Position numbers and translations under genes: made by a program | Notes under the pieces: model-generated | Database searches by the model: none | Told to the model about the DNA's origin: nothing | The model's input: only the letters and a program-made list of their open reading frames with translations | Part shown: positions 17,747-26,265 of the stretch, in pieces | Numbering within the stretch: the stretch's first letter is position 1 | Layout: each line of letters begins with the position of its first letter | NCBI RefSeq assembly: GCF_010614805.1 | Contig: NZ_JAAFZC010000001.1 | Location: forward strand, 1,032,001-1,096,000 | Direction: 5' to 3' | DNA length: 64,000 nucleotides | Origin: Pseudooceanicola aestuarii | GTDB lineage: Bacteria > Pseudomonadota > Alphaproteobacteria > Rhodobacterales > Rhodobacteraceae

Positions 17747-19279
17747 ATGCGCGGCCCGCACAATATCTGGCGTCTGATCCGCACCGGCGCCACGCTGGAA
17801 CGCACCGGCGCCATGGGCGTGGTGCTCGACGCCTACGAAGCGCCCCCCTTGCTGCGCGCCGCCGCCCGAATCCTCGGCTGGCCCTTTCAATGGCTGGGGG
17901 ACAGGGGCGATCCCGCGATGCCCCCGGCCACCCGTGCGTTGACCGCCCTTGGCCCGGCCTACATCAAATTCGGGCAAGTCTTGTCCACCCGCCCCGATCT
18001 GGTGGGCGCCGACCTGGCACGCCAGTTGCGCGTTCTCCAGGACAAGCTCCCTCCCTTCGGCATGGACGAAGCCCGGCACGCCGTCGAGGCGGAGTTGGGC
18101 CGACCGCTGGACGAGATCTACTCGGAGTTTTCCGAACCCGTCGCCGCCGCTTCCATCGCTCAGGTGCATCATGCGCGGCTCCGCGAGGATGGACGTGAGG
18201 TCGCTGTGAAAATCCTCCGCCCCGGGATCGAACGGGCGTTCCGGCGCGACGTTGATGCCTTCTACCTCGCCGCCACTCTCATCGAAGGGTTGTCCAGCAG
18301 CTTCCGGCGGCTGCACCCCTCCGATGTGATCGAACATTTTGACGGAGTCGTTCGCGCCGAACTGGATCTTCGCCTCGAAGCCGCCGCCGCCAGCGAATTC
18401 GCCGCCAACACCGAGAAAGACCAGGGCTTCCGCCTGCCTGCGGTTCAATGGGATCTGTCCAGCCGCCGGGTCATGACCATGGACTGGATGGACGGCGTCC
18501 CGATGGGCGACAATGTCGCGCTGGATGCCGCGGGCCACGATCGCGCGGTGCTGGGCGAACGGGTGCTGCAATTGTTCCTCAACCATGCGCTCCGCGATGG
18601 CTATTTTCACGCCGACATGCACCAGGGCAATTTGAAGGTCGGCCCTGACGGCACTATCATCGCCTATGATTTCGGGATCATGGGCCATATCGACGAATAC
18701 ACCCGCCGGGTCTACGCCGAGATCCTCTACGGCTTCATCAGGCGCGATTATCGTCGTGTCGCCGAAGTCCATTTCGAGGCCGGCTACGTCCCTGCCGACC
18801 GGGATGTCGACGAATTCGCGCGCGCCCTTCGAGCTGTTGGCGAACCGATTTTCGGCATGGATGCGACGCGAATTTCCATGGGCCGACTTCTTTCCTACCT
18901 CTTTGAGGTGACTGAGAAATTCGGAATGGAAACGCGCACAGAGCTGATCCTTCTGCAACGCACCATGGTCGTGGTCGAAGGCGTGGCACGATCGCTGAAC
19001 CCGCAGATCAACATCTGGGAAATCGCCCAGCCCATCGTTCAGGACTATATCGGCAAGAACCTCGGCCCGCGCGCGCTGGCCCGTGACCTGACAAGGGCCG
19101 CACAGGTGATGGCCAGGTTCGGGCCGCGACTACCGCGGCTGGTTGAGCAGGCGTTGATGCGTCAGGTTGCCGAGCCCAAACCGCTACGGCCAAACCGCTG
19201 GCGCGCCGCGGTGATCTGGGCCACCATCGGTGGTGCGGTCGGTGCCGCGCTGACGTTGGCAATTGGTCTGGCAGGGTGA
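17747..19279 (+). CDS. ubiB: UbiB-family atypical kinase for ubiquinone synthesis
   Basis: 510 residues. ADCK/ABC1-type protein needed for ubiquinone production; the biochemical role is an ATPase that assists the membrane enzyme complex. The KxGQ element (AYIKFGQVLSTRPDL), the Ala-rich loop (VAAASIAQVHHA), the ATP Lys (VAVKILRPG), the catalytic HADMHQGNL and the metal-binding AYDFGIMG are all present. A C-terminal membrane segment (AVIWATIGGAVGAALTLAI) anchors it. It is coupled to ubiE and convergent with the next gene. Confidence 0.96.
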   Translation: MRGPHNIWRLIRTGATLERTGAMGVVLDAYEAPPLLRAAARILGWPFQWLGDRGDPAMPPATRALTALGPAYIKFGQVLSTRPDLVGADLARQLRVLQDKLPPFGMDEARHAVEAELGRPLDEIYSEFSEPVAAASIAQVHHARLREDGREVAVKILRPGIERAFRRDVDAFYLAATLIEGLSSSFRRLHPSDVIEHFDGVVRAELDLRLEAAAASEFAANTEKDQGFRLPAVQWDLSSRRVMTMDWMDGVPMGDNVALDAAGHDRAVLGERVLQLFLNHALRDGYFHADMHQGNLKVGPDGTIIAYDFGIMGHIDEYTRRVYAEILYGFIRRDYRRVAEVHFEAGYVPADRDVDEFARALRAVGEPIFGMDATRISMGRLLSYLFEVTEKFGMETRTELILLQRTMVVVEGVARSLNPQINIWEIAQPIVQDYIGKNLGPRALARDLTRAAQVMARFGPRLPRLVEQALMRQVAEPKPLRPNRWRAAVIWATIGGAVGAALTLAIGLAG

Positions 19280-19360
19280 CATGCATCTGGTGAAATCCGC
19301 TGCTATTGAAGGTTCGGTTCCGGATGCCTCCGGTCTTACAGGGCGAATCTTTCGCGGAAG

Positions 19361-20206
19361 TTAATTTTTGCGCAATGCGCTCAGCTCCAGTTCCATGGCC
19401 GCGCGGTAATCCACCTCTCCCTGCGCCACACGGATGGCACAATAGGCTGCCAGCCAAGCATGATAGAACGGTGTCAGAGCTTGCAACCTATCGGCAACCT
19501 TTGGATCTCCGTATCCTTGCAGAAATGCCTTTCGGTAGGCCCCGCAGGGCGGAGCAGCGCCGTACAGGACGTTCATCCCCGGTGAGAGGTGAATAGCAAG
19601 GTCATGGACAGGGTCACCCTGCGCGGGACATTGCCAATCGATCAAACGCAGTCCGTCGTCCTCAGACAGGATATTCCCAGGTACCGGATCGCCATGAAGA
19701 AACACCTTCTGATTGCATGGGGGCACATCACGCTCGGGCAGATGAAACATGAGATCTTCTCTCAATCCCTCTGGCAGCGCCTGCGCCATCCGGAGCACCT
19801 CTCTGCGCAACGTGGCTGAGCCATCGGGTGCGCTTCGCAATCGTGGCGATGGCACTCCATGCAACTTGCGCAACAATCGCCCAATAGCCGTCGGAGCATA
19901 TTCTCCCACATGTCCCGTCAGGTAGCGATAGACAACCAAAGGTTGTGTCTTCCCCGCCGTATCCTGCGCTAGAAACTCCGGCGCAAGTCCATGCCCCGAC
20001 AGAACCTTCAATGCGAGCGCTTCCGCCTTGGGATTGTTGGGAAAAACCCGACTTTCCTGATGCGGATCATACAGTTTGACCGCGACGTCACCGCCAGGCA
20101 TGGCTACCCGCCAGACAATGTTGCGCCTGCCACCCCGAAGGGGCGTCACCGCCCCTGGCTCGCCCAGGCCCAGCCGACGCAAGCAGGTGACAATCTCCGG
20201 TGGCAT
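19361..20206 (-). CDS. Choline/aminoglycoside kinase-like phosphotransferase
   Basis: 281 residues with an APH/choline-kinase fold. The ATP Lys is in DVAVKLYDPHQ, the Brenner motif is VFLHGDPVPGNIL (near 195), and the metal-binding Asp is in RLIDWQCPAQGDPVHDLA. The substrate could be a sugar, amino alcohol or antibiotic; there is no context to decide. It has a poor ribosome binding site at its ATG, while a tiny upstream frame (20224-20307) has a strong one. It is convergent with ubiB. Confidence 0.85.
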   Translation of the reverse strand: MPPEIVTCLRRLGLGEPGAVTPLRGGRRNIVWRVAMPGGDVAVKLYDPHQESRVFPNNPKAEALALKVLSGHGLAPEFLAQDTAGKTQPLVVYRYLTGHVGEYAPTAIGRLLRKLHGVPSPRLRSAPDGSATLRREVLRMAQALPEGLREDLMFHLPERDVPPCNQKVFLHGDPVPGNILSEDDGLRLIDWQCPAQGDPVHDLAIHLSPGMNVLYGAAPPCGAYRKAFLQGYGDPKVADRLQALTPFYHAWLAAYCAIRVAQGEVDYRAAMELELSALRKN

Positions 20207-20223
20207 AGTCCGTAGAATATTGG

Positions 20224-20307
20224 CTATCGCCCGCTCTCCATTCTGAATATGGACGACACATACGACGCCAATTCGAACCCGGCAAGTCGCGCGACTTCAT
20301 AGGGCAT
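20224..20307 (-). CDS. Possible 27-residue leader peptide
   Basis: ATG at 20307 preceded by GGAGG with a 7-base gap, one of the better Shine-Dalgarno matches in the area, then 27 codons and TAG at 20224-20226. It ends 17 bases before the phosphotransferase ATG and in another frame. The product has no recognisable feature. It could couple translation into the kinase gene or be chance. Confidence 0.3.
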   Translation of the reverse strand: MPYEVARLAGFELASYVSSIFRMESGR

Positions 20308-20482
20308 TCTCAGTCCTCCGGCGCGCCCTTTGTTCGTAGTCGCGTCACGTGAAAAACTGTCATGCTTTCCGAGCGAAGGCAAAAAAGTGCGCTCTTTAGG
20401 GACCTGTTAACACCACGTGCGGTAGAACTGGGCAAGTTGAATAGGTGGCAGGAATTGACCGATGCAGATTGCAGCGCATCCA
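20308..20482. other. Intergenic region upstream of the phosphotransferase
   Basis: Contains no gene. It lies beyond the trhO stop and upstream of the leader frame. No clear terminator or promoter could be fixed. Confidence 0.3.
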
Positions 20483-21397
20483 TCACTTGAAATCAGCGCG
20501 ACCCAAATGATTCTCCCCTCGTTCGCGAGCAAGGGCTATCTGGCGCTGACGCTCCCGGAAACGGGCCTTGTCCGCGTCGGTCGATTCGGCCGCGCAATGA
20601 TGGCAAGCCACGCCTTCCTCGTATGCCGGATGCCCCTGATCCTCGGGAAGGAGCGGACGGCGGCAAGCGTGACAAAGAAGATGCGGACCCTCCGCCAACC
20701 CATGGCCGACCGAGACGCGGCCGTCAAAGACAAAACATTCCCCTTGCCATGTGCTGTCCGTCTTGGGCACCACCTCAAGGTACTTGAGAATGCCGCCTTT
20801 CAGGTGAAACACATCTTCGACACCCTGGGAAATGAGAAAATTCGTGGATTTTTCGCACCGGATACCTCCGGTGCAAAACATCGCGATCCGCTTGTTATGG
20901 AACCGGGATTTGTTCGCCTCCCACCAGGCGGGAAAATCGCGAAAGGAGGCGGTGCCGGGATCAATCGCACCGTCGAATGTCCCGATGGCAACTTCGTAGT
21001 CGTTTCGCGTATCGATCACGGCGACGTCGGGGGCGCTGATCAGGTCATTCCAATCCTGAGGGTCGACATAATGCCCAACGCGGGCACGCGGATCGACATC
21101 AGGCTGTCCCATCGTTACGATCTCCTTCTTCACCCGAACCTTCAGTCTGCCGAAAGGCTGAAGAGCGGCATGGCTGATCTTCCACTCCAGATCCGCACAG
21201 CCGGGCAAGGCGCGAAGATAGTCCAGAACTGCCGCAATGCTCTCTTCAGATCCCGCGATGGTGCCGTTCACACCTTCCGACGCCAGCAACAATGTCCCAG
21301 TGACCGCCCGTGCCTGACAGAAGGCGAGCAGCGGTCCACGCAAGGCTGTCGGATCGGAAAAGCGGGTAAAGTGGTACAAAGCGGCGATATGGTACAT
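20483..21397 (-). CDS. trhO: tRNA uridine(34) hydroxylase TrhO (rhodanese-like)
   Basis: 304 residues from MYHIAALYHFTRF; twelve extra upstream codons do not look family-like. Oxygen-dependent hydroxylation of U34 in tRNA (formerly YceA). It has an N-terminal acylphosphatase-like region with LLASEGVNGTIAGS, then a rhodanese domain with the active-site loop CTGGIRCEKS (near 180). The C-terminal cysteine cluster (CHACRRP and CHHCA) may bind zinc. The promoter must lie in the 136-base gap shared with divergent pncA. Confidence 0.95.
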   Translation of the reverse strand: MYHIAALYHFTRFSDPTALRGPLLAFCQARAVTGTLLLASEGVNGTIAGSEESIAAVLDYLRALPGCADLEWKISHAALQPFGRLKVRVKKEIVTMGQPDVDPRARVGHYVDPQDWNDLISAPDVAVIDTRNDYEVAIGTFDGAIDPGTASFRDFPAWWEANKSRFHNKRIAMFCTGGIRCEKSTNFLISQGVEDVFHLKGGILKYLEVVPKTDSTWQGECFVFDGRVSVGHGLAEGPHLLCHACRRPLLPEDQGHPAYEEGVACHHCAAESTDADKARFRERQRQIALARERGENHLGRADFK

Positions 21398-21533
21398 GGC
21401 CGGGCAAATAGTCGCTCTGGTCGCGCCGCGCAACGGGGTTAACTATCGCGGTCAGACGTATCCACCCGGTGCAGCTACGTTGACGGCCGCTGCGCCATCG
21501 GCCACTTTCGTTTCGACGAAAAGGAGAGCCCTC

Positions 21534-22145
21534 ATGCCCCATGCCCTGATCGTGATCGACGTCCAGAACGACTTCTGCCCCGGCGGCGCTCTTGCGGTCA
21601 CGAACGGGGATGAAATCGTCTCCGGAATCAACGCCCTCATGGCTGATCATGACACGGTCATCCTGACCCAGGACTGGCATCCGGCCGACCATTCCTCCTT
21701 TGCCAGCCGGCATGGGAAAAAGCGACCCTACGATGTGATTAATATGCCCTACGGAGCCCAGGTCTTGTGGCCCGACCATTGTATTCAAGGGAGTGCTGGC
21801 GCTGATTTTCACGACGGACTTGCCGTCGACCGGGCGGATCTAATTGTCCGAAAAGGGTTCCGTCCAGCAATCGACAGCTATTCTGCCTTTTTCGAGAATG
21901 ACAGAACCACCCCGACAGGGCTGAACGGCTATCTGCGCGACCGGGGAATAAGCGCGCTGACGCTGGTTGGCTTGGCCACGGATTTTTGCGTCTACTTCTC
22001 GGCGGTAGATGCGACAAAACTGGGCTATTCAGTGACTCTGCGCCGCGATCTATGCCGGGCGATCGACCTTGACGGATCTCTGGCCGCAGCCGAAGAAGGG
22101 ATGCGCGCCGCAGGTGTGAATTTCGCCTCGGGTCGAACCGTCTAG
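21534..22145 (+). CDS. pncA: Nicotinamidase
   Basis: 203 residues from the ATG at 21534, with AAGGAG seven bases upstream. Converts nicotinamide to nicotinate for NAD salvage. The cysteine-hydrolase set is clear: Asp in VIDVQNDFCPGGAL, Lys in IVRKGF, and Cys in GLATDFCVYFSAVDA. The metal site is suggested by QDWHPADHSSF. It is divergent from trhO and convergent with glmM, leaving a 110-base gap with no obvious terminator. Confidence 0.95.
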   Translation: MPHALIVIDVQNDFCPGGALAVTNGDEIVSGINALMADHDTVILTQDWHPADHSSFASRHGKKRPYDVINMPYGAQVLWPDHCIQGSAGADFHDGLAVDRADLIVRKGFRPAIDSYSAFFENDRTTPTGLNGYLRDRGISALTLVGLATDFCVYFSAVDATKLGYSVTLRRDLCRAIDLDGSLAAAEEGMRAAGVNFASGRTV

Positions 22146-22255
22146 CCGCGACTTGCAGACCCGGCCTTACGCTGCGGACTGAAACGACCTGCGTCCCGAA
22201 AGAAGAAGGTCGCGAATTTTTCGCCCCCCCTGGCCCGTGCCATGTCCTGCAGGCG

Positions 22256-23596
22256 TCAGCTTTCAGCGCGAACGGCCTCTGTCACCTCGGTCAACACGCG
22301 ATCCAGAAGAGCAGTATCTTCCGCTTCTCCCATGACCCGGATCAAAGGTTCGGTGCCCGATTCGCGGATCAGCAACCGCCCCCCCTTGCCCAGAGTTTTC
22401 TGTGCCGCGTTGATCACCTCTTGTACCCGATCCGAGGTCAGGGGCGCCTTTCCGGTGGCATAGCGCACATTGATCAGTTGCTGCGGGACCTTGTCGAAAA
22501 CCCGCGCCAGATCGCTAGCCCGACGGCCGGTTTCGACCATGGCTGACAGGAATTGCAGTGCCGCGATCAGCCCGTCGCCGGTGGTCGAGTAGTCGGACAT
22601 CACGATATGTCCGGATTGCTCGCCCCCCAGGTTGAACCCGTCGGCCTGCATCCGCTCCACCACATACCGGTCGCCCACCGCCGTACGCTCGAGCGCGATC
22701 CCGCGCCCAGCCAGGTAACGCTCCAACCCCAGGTTCGACATGACTGTCGCCACCAGCGTGTTCTGGGCCAGTCGCCCCTCTTCGCCCCAACGTGACGCGA
22801 TGAGCCCCATGATCTGATCGCCATCGGCAACCTGCCCACGTTCGTCGATCAAAGTCACACGATCTGCATCACCGTCAAGGCAGATCCCGATATCCGCCCG
22901 GGTTTCCCGCACTTTTTGCGCCGCAGTTGCCGGGTGGGTGGACCCGCAATCCTCGTTGATATTCAGGCCGTCGGGCTTCACCCCGATGGGGATCACCTCC
23001 GCGCCCAGCTCCCACAGGACGTCGGGCGCGGTCCGGTAGGCGGCACCGTTGGCGCAGTCCAAGACAATGCGCAAACCCTCCAATCGTTTACGCCTTGGAA
23101 AGGTCGTCTTGGCATATTCGACATAACGGCCGCGCGCATCCTCGAACCGCCGGGCGCGGCCGATATTCTCCGGGGCACAGGGGGCCACACCCTGCGCCAT
23201 CAGCTCCTCGATCCGGCGTTCTGCCTCGTCGGACAATTTGAACCCGTCGGGTCCAAAGAACTTGATCCCGTTGTCTGCCGCAGGATTGTGGCTGGCCGAA
23301 ATCATGACCCCGATATCCGCGCGCAGCGAATGGGTCAGGTATCCGATGGCCGGGGTCGGTACCGGGCCCAACAGGAAAACATTCATCCCCGTGGAGGTAA
23401 ATCCGGCCGTCAGCGCGTTTTCCAGCATGTAGCCGGACAGCCGCGTATCCTTGCCGATCACCACGCGATGCTCCTGCTTGTCACGGCGGAAGTAGCGACC
23501 CGCCGCCGCGGCCAGGTTCAATGCGTTTTCCGCCGTCATGGGCCAGCTGTTCGCCCGTCCTCGTACGCCGTCGGTCCCGAAGAGTTTCCTGGCCAT
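22256..23596 (-). CDS. glmM: Phosphoglucosamine mutase
   Basis: 446 residues. Interconverts glucosamine-6-P and glucosamine-1-P toward UDP-GlcNAc. It begins [11 protein letters not shown], the GlmM signature. The phosphoserine loop is [13 protein letters not shown] (near 100), metal binding is in [11 protein letters not shown] (near 243), and the substrate loop GGEQSGHI is near 328. Its product feeds peptidoglycan synthesis, which connects to the amgK-murU recycling genes at 42-43.7 kb. It is divergent from a second phosphohexomutase. Confidence 0.97.
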   Translation of the reverse strand: MARKLFGTDGVRGRANSWPMTAENALNLAAAAGRYFRRDKQEHRVVIGKDTRLSGYMLENALTAGFTSTGMNVFLLGPVPTPAIGYLTHSLRADIGVMISASHNPAADNGIKFFGPDGFKLSDEAERRIEELMAQGVAPCAPENIGRARRFEDARGRYVEYAKTTFPRRKRLEGLRIVLDCANGAAYRTAPDVLWELGAEVIPIGVKPDGLNINEDCGSTHPATAAQKVRETRADIGICLDGDADRVTLIDERGQVADGDQIMGLIASRWGEEGRLAQNTLVATVMSNLGLERYLAGRGIALERTAVGDRYVVERMQADGFNLGGEQSGHIVMSDYSTTGDGLIAALQFLSAMVETGRRASDLARVFDKVPQQLINVRYATGKAPLTSDRVQEVINAAQKTLGKGGRLLIRESGTEPLIRVMGEAEDTALLDRVLTEVTEAVRAES

Positions 23597-23764
23597 TTGA
23601 CTGCCTTTTCAGATGCCGTTCTGGCTCATCTACCCGCTTGTGCGCAGGTGGATCAACCATCCTTCGCCTATTGCCATGATCCTGCGTTGAACGCTGCGGG
23701 ACGGTTCCCTATCAAGGGAGCAAGCCACGTCAGGCCCGCCACCGGGCCACACAGGAGACATCCC

Positions 23765-25261
23765 ATGACCAAGCCTGCCGCCACCGTGACCCCGAACACC
23801 TGGGAATTTCTGCGCGATCCGATGATCGCCCCCACCGGATTTCGCGAATATGACGCGCGCTGGAAATATCCCGATGAAATCAACCTGCCGGGCATGACCG
23901 CCCTGGGTCTGGGGCTGGGCACGCAGATGCGGCGGCGGGGCATCGCCCCGGTGATCGCAGTCGGCAACGACTATCGGGATTATTCACTGTCGATCAAGAA
24001 TGCGCTGATGCTGGGCCTGATGCAGGCCGGTATCGCGGTAAAGGATATTGGCCCCGCCCTGTCGCCCATGGCCTATTTCGCACAGTTTCACCTTGACGTT
24101 CCAGCGGTGGCGATGGTCACAGCGTCTCACAACCCCAACGGGTGGACAGGGGTAAAGATGGGATTTGAGCGGCCCCTGACCCACGGCCCGGACGAGATGG
24201 CAGAACTGCGCGATATCGTTCTCTCGGGCACCGGGGAGGCCGCAGATGGCGGTTCCTATGAATTCGCCGATGGGGTTCGCGAAGCCTATCTTGATGATCT
24301 AGTTGGCGATTTCCGCATGACGCGCAAATTGAAAATCGTCTGCGCCACCGGCAACGGGACCGCGGGCGCCTTTGCCCCCGAGCTGTTCCGCCGGATCGGC
24401 GTCGAGGTCGTGGAAAGCCATGCAACCCCTGATTACACGTTCCCCCACTACAATCCCAACCCCGAGGCGATGGAGATGCTGCACGACATGTCCGCGACGC
24501 TGAAATCTTCGGGGGCGGATCTGGCCCTGGGGTTTGACGGCGATGGGGACCGGTGCGGCGTCGTCGATGACGAGGGAGAGGAGATTTTTGCCGACAAGGT
24601 CGGGGTCATCATGGCTCGGGATCTGTCGAAACTCTATCCCGGTGCCACTTTCGTGGCGGATGTCAAAAGCACCGGGCTGTTTGCCTCTGATCCGGAACTG
24701 CAGGCCGCCGGGGCCAAGGCCGACTACTGGAAAACCGGCCACAGCCACATGAAACGACGGGTCAAGGAACTGGGCGCGCTTGCCGGTTTCGAAAAGTCGG
24801 GGCACTACTTCCTGGCAGAACCGGTTGGCCGCGGCTACGACGACGGGATGCGCGTCGCGGTTGAGATCTGCAAGCTGATGGACCGCAATCCCGATCAGTC
24901 CATGTCCGATCTGCGCCGGGCCCTACCGCGTACATATTCGATGCCGACACTATCGCCTCATTGTCCGGATACCGAGAAATATCATACACTTGATCGCATC
25001 GTCGCCCGAATTTCCGCCCATGCCGCAGCGGGCGGGACCCTTGCAGGGCGCCCGATCAAGGAGGTGGTCACGGTGAACGGCGCACGGGTGATTCTCGACA
25101 ATGGCAGCTGGGGCCTCGTGCGGGCCAGTTCCAACACGCCGAACCTCGTGGTGGTCTGTGAAAGCAGTGAAAGCGAGGCGGAACTGCGGCGCATTTTCGC
25201 CGAAATTGACGGTTTTTTGCGTATGGAATCCTCAGTCGGGGACTATGATCAGACATTCTGA
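23765..25261 (+). CDS. Phosphomannomutase/phosphoglucomutase
   Basis: 498 residues from the ATG at 23765 with AGGAGA six bases upstream; the frame is open far upstream but only antisense to glmM. Alpha-D-phosphohexomutase family: phosphoserine loop VTASHNPNGWTGVKMG (near 120), metal loop GFDGDGDRCGVVDD (near 258), sugar-binding GFEKSGHYFL (near 342) and a C-terminal phosphate-binding RASSNTPNLVVV. It probably makes mannose-1-P or glucose-1-P for surface polysaccharides. The sugar transferase that follows 81 bases later fits such a pathway. Confidence 0.92.
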   Translation: MTKPAATVTPNTWEFLRDPMIAPTGFREYDARWKYPDEINLPGMTALGLGLGTQMRRRGIAPVIAVGNDYRDYSLSIKNALMLGLMQAGIAVKDIGPALSPMAYFAQFHLDVPAVAMVTASHNPNGWTGVKMGFERPLTHGPDEMAELRDIVLSGTGEAADGGSYEFADGVREAYLDDLVGDFRMTRKLKIVCATGNGTAGAFAPELFRRIGVEVVESHATPDYTFPHYNPNPEAMEMLHDMSATLKSSGADLALGFDGDGDRCGVVDDEGEEIFADKVGVIMARDLSKLYPGATFVADVKSTGLFASDPELQAAGAKADYWKTGHSHMKRRVKELGALAGFEKSGHYFLAEPVGRGYDDGMRVAVEICKLMDRNPDQSMSDLRRALPRTYSMPTLSPHCPDTEKYHTLDRIVARISAHAAAGGTLAGRPIKEVVTVNGARVILDNGSWGLVRASSNTPNLVVVCESSESEAELRRIFAEIDGFLRMESSVGDYDQTF

Positions 25262-25342
25262 ACGTCGGATCTTTACCGGTTCGCAACCTCTTCTCGCCTA
25301 GGTTCAGGCGGGGCCAATCCTGGCCCCGTCACGACGAGAGGC

Positions 25343-26095
25343 ATGATGACCTGGCGAAAACGGTTCATGGATGTGGTTCTGGCGTTGACCTTGGCAATGG
25401 TCCTGGCGCCACTGGCGTTGGGCATCGCGCTGGCCGTGCTGCTGCGGGACGGACGTCCCGTGTTTCATGTGTCGGAACGGATGGCGTCACCAAACCGGCG
25501 GTTTCGGCTGGTAAAGTTCCGAACGATGCGCCCGGACCCCGGGGATATCGGGGTCTGCGGTGGGGCCATGCGGGCGCGGATCACACCTTTGGGCGCAGGA
25601 TTGCGACGTTCCCGCCTGGACGAGGTGCCGCAGCTCTGGAACATTTTGCGCGGGGACATGTCCTTTGTCGGGCCGCGCCCTCCGCTACCCGAATATGTCG
25701 ATGCCTTTCCCGCGCTTTATGCCCGTGTCCTGCGAATGCGTCCGGGGCTGACGGGGTTGGGTACGCTGCTATGGCTCGACCGGGAGGCTGCACTTCTTTC
25801 CGGCGCCCGCACCGCTGGGGAGGCAGATCAGCTTTATCGACGGCATTGCCTGCCCGCCAAGGCGCGGCTGGACCTGATCCATGCCCGTCGTTGCGCATCG
25901 GGGCTGGATCTGTGGATCATGATCTGCACTGTGCTGCACCTATCCCCGCTGCCCTTGCGCGTGACGCCACGGCTGCGGCTTTCCACCCGTGCCCAGGCGG
26001 ACGGGCACTTGAACCAGCCTAACACGCGGGCATCGCCCCGGGTGCAGCCGCATCTGATATCAACCAAAGGGGGGAGAGAAGAATGGTGCCGGTGA
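25343..26095 (+). CDS. Bacterial sugar transferase (undecaprenyl-phosphate sugar phosphotransferase)
   Basis: 250 residues. One N-terminal membrane helix (about 10-33), then the cytosolic catalytic region with RLVKFRTM, LRRSRLDEVPQLWNILRGDMSFVGPRPPLPEY. It corresponds to the short PglC/WcaJ C-terminal type, transferring a sugar phosphate onto a polyprenyl carrier to start a surface glycan. The family usually ends about 40 residues earlier. The extra tail (from about 210) is low in hydrophobicity, and its last four codons run into the 3' end of the tRNA-Thr gene on the other strand. Confidence 0.9.
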   Translation: MMTWRKRFMDVVLALTLAMVLAPLALGIALAVLLRDGRPVFHVSERMASPNRRFRLVKFRTMRPDPGDIGVCGGAMRARITPLGAGLRRSRLDEVPQLWNILRGDMSFVGPRPPLPEYVDAFPALYARVLRMRPGLTGLGTLLWLDREAALLSGARTAGEADQLYRRHCLPAKARLDLIHARRCASGLDLWIMICTVLHLSPLPLRVTPRLRLSTRAQADGHLNQPNTRASPRVQPHLISTKGGREEWCR

Positions 26096-26159
26096 TAGGA
26101 CTCGAACCTACGACCCCATCATTACGAATGACGTGCTCTACCAGCTGAGCTACACCGGC
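26084..26159 (-). tRNA. tRNA-Thr, anticodon CGT
   Basis: 76 nt on the minus strand with 7-bp acceptor stem GCCGGTG/CACCGGC, discriminator A and encoded CCA. The D-arm is GCTCAGCTGGTAGAGC. The anticodon loop is TTCGTAA in a 5-bp stem (anticodon CGT, reads ACG). The T-loop is GGTTCGAGTCC. It lies after hemY on the same strand; a 9-bp hairpin lies between them. Confidence 0.97.
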
Positions 26160-26225
26160 ATCCTTCTTCCGTCGTGGCCGCAACATGGCCGGACTGGTCA
26201 CTACGCACCGCTGTCGCGGCCCTGT

Positions 26226-26251
26226 GGAGCGGGGCTATAACACCCCGCTCC
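26226..26251 (-). terminator. Hairpin between hemY and tRNA-Thr
   Basis: Perfect 9-bp arms GGAGCGGGG/CCCCGCTCC with an 8-nt loop, 15 bases beyond the hemY stop. There is no T-run after it, so it may stop transcription weakly or protect the hemY mRNA end. A TTATAG in the loop could be a tRNA -10 element. Confidence 0.5.
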
Positions 26252-26265
26252 GGGTTCGGAAAGAT

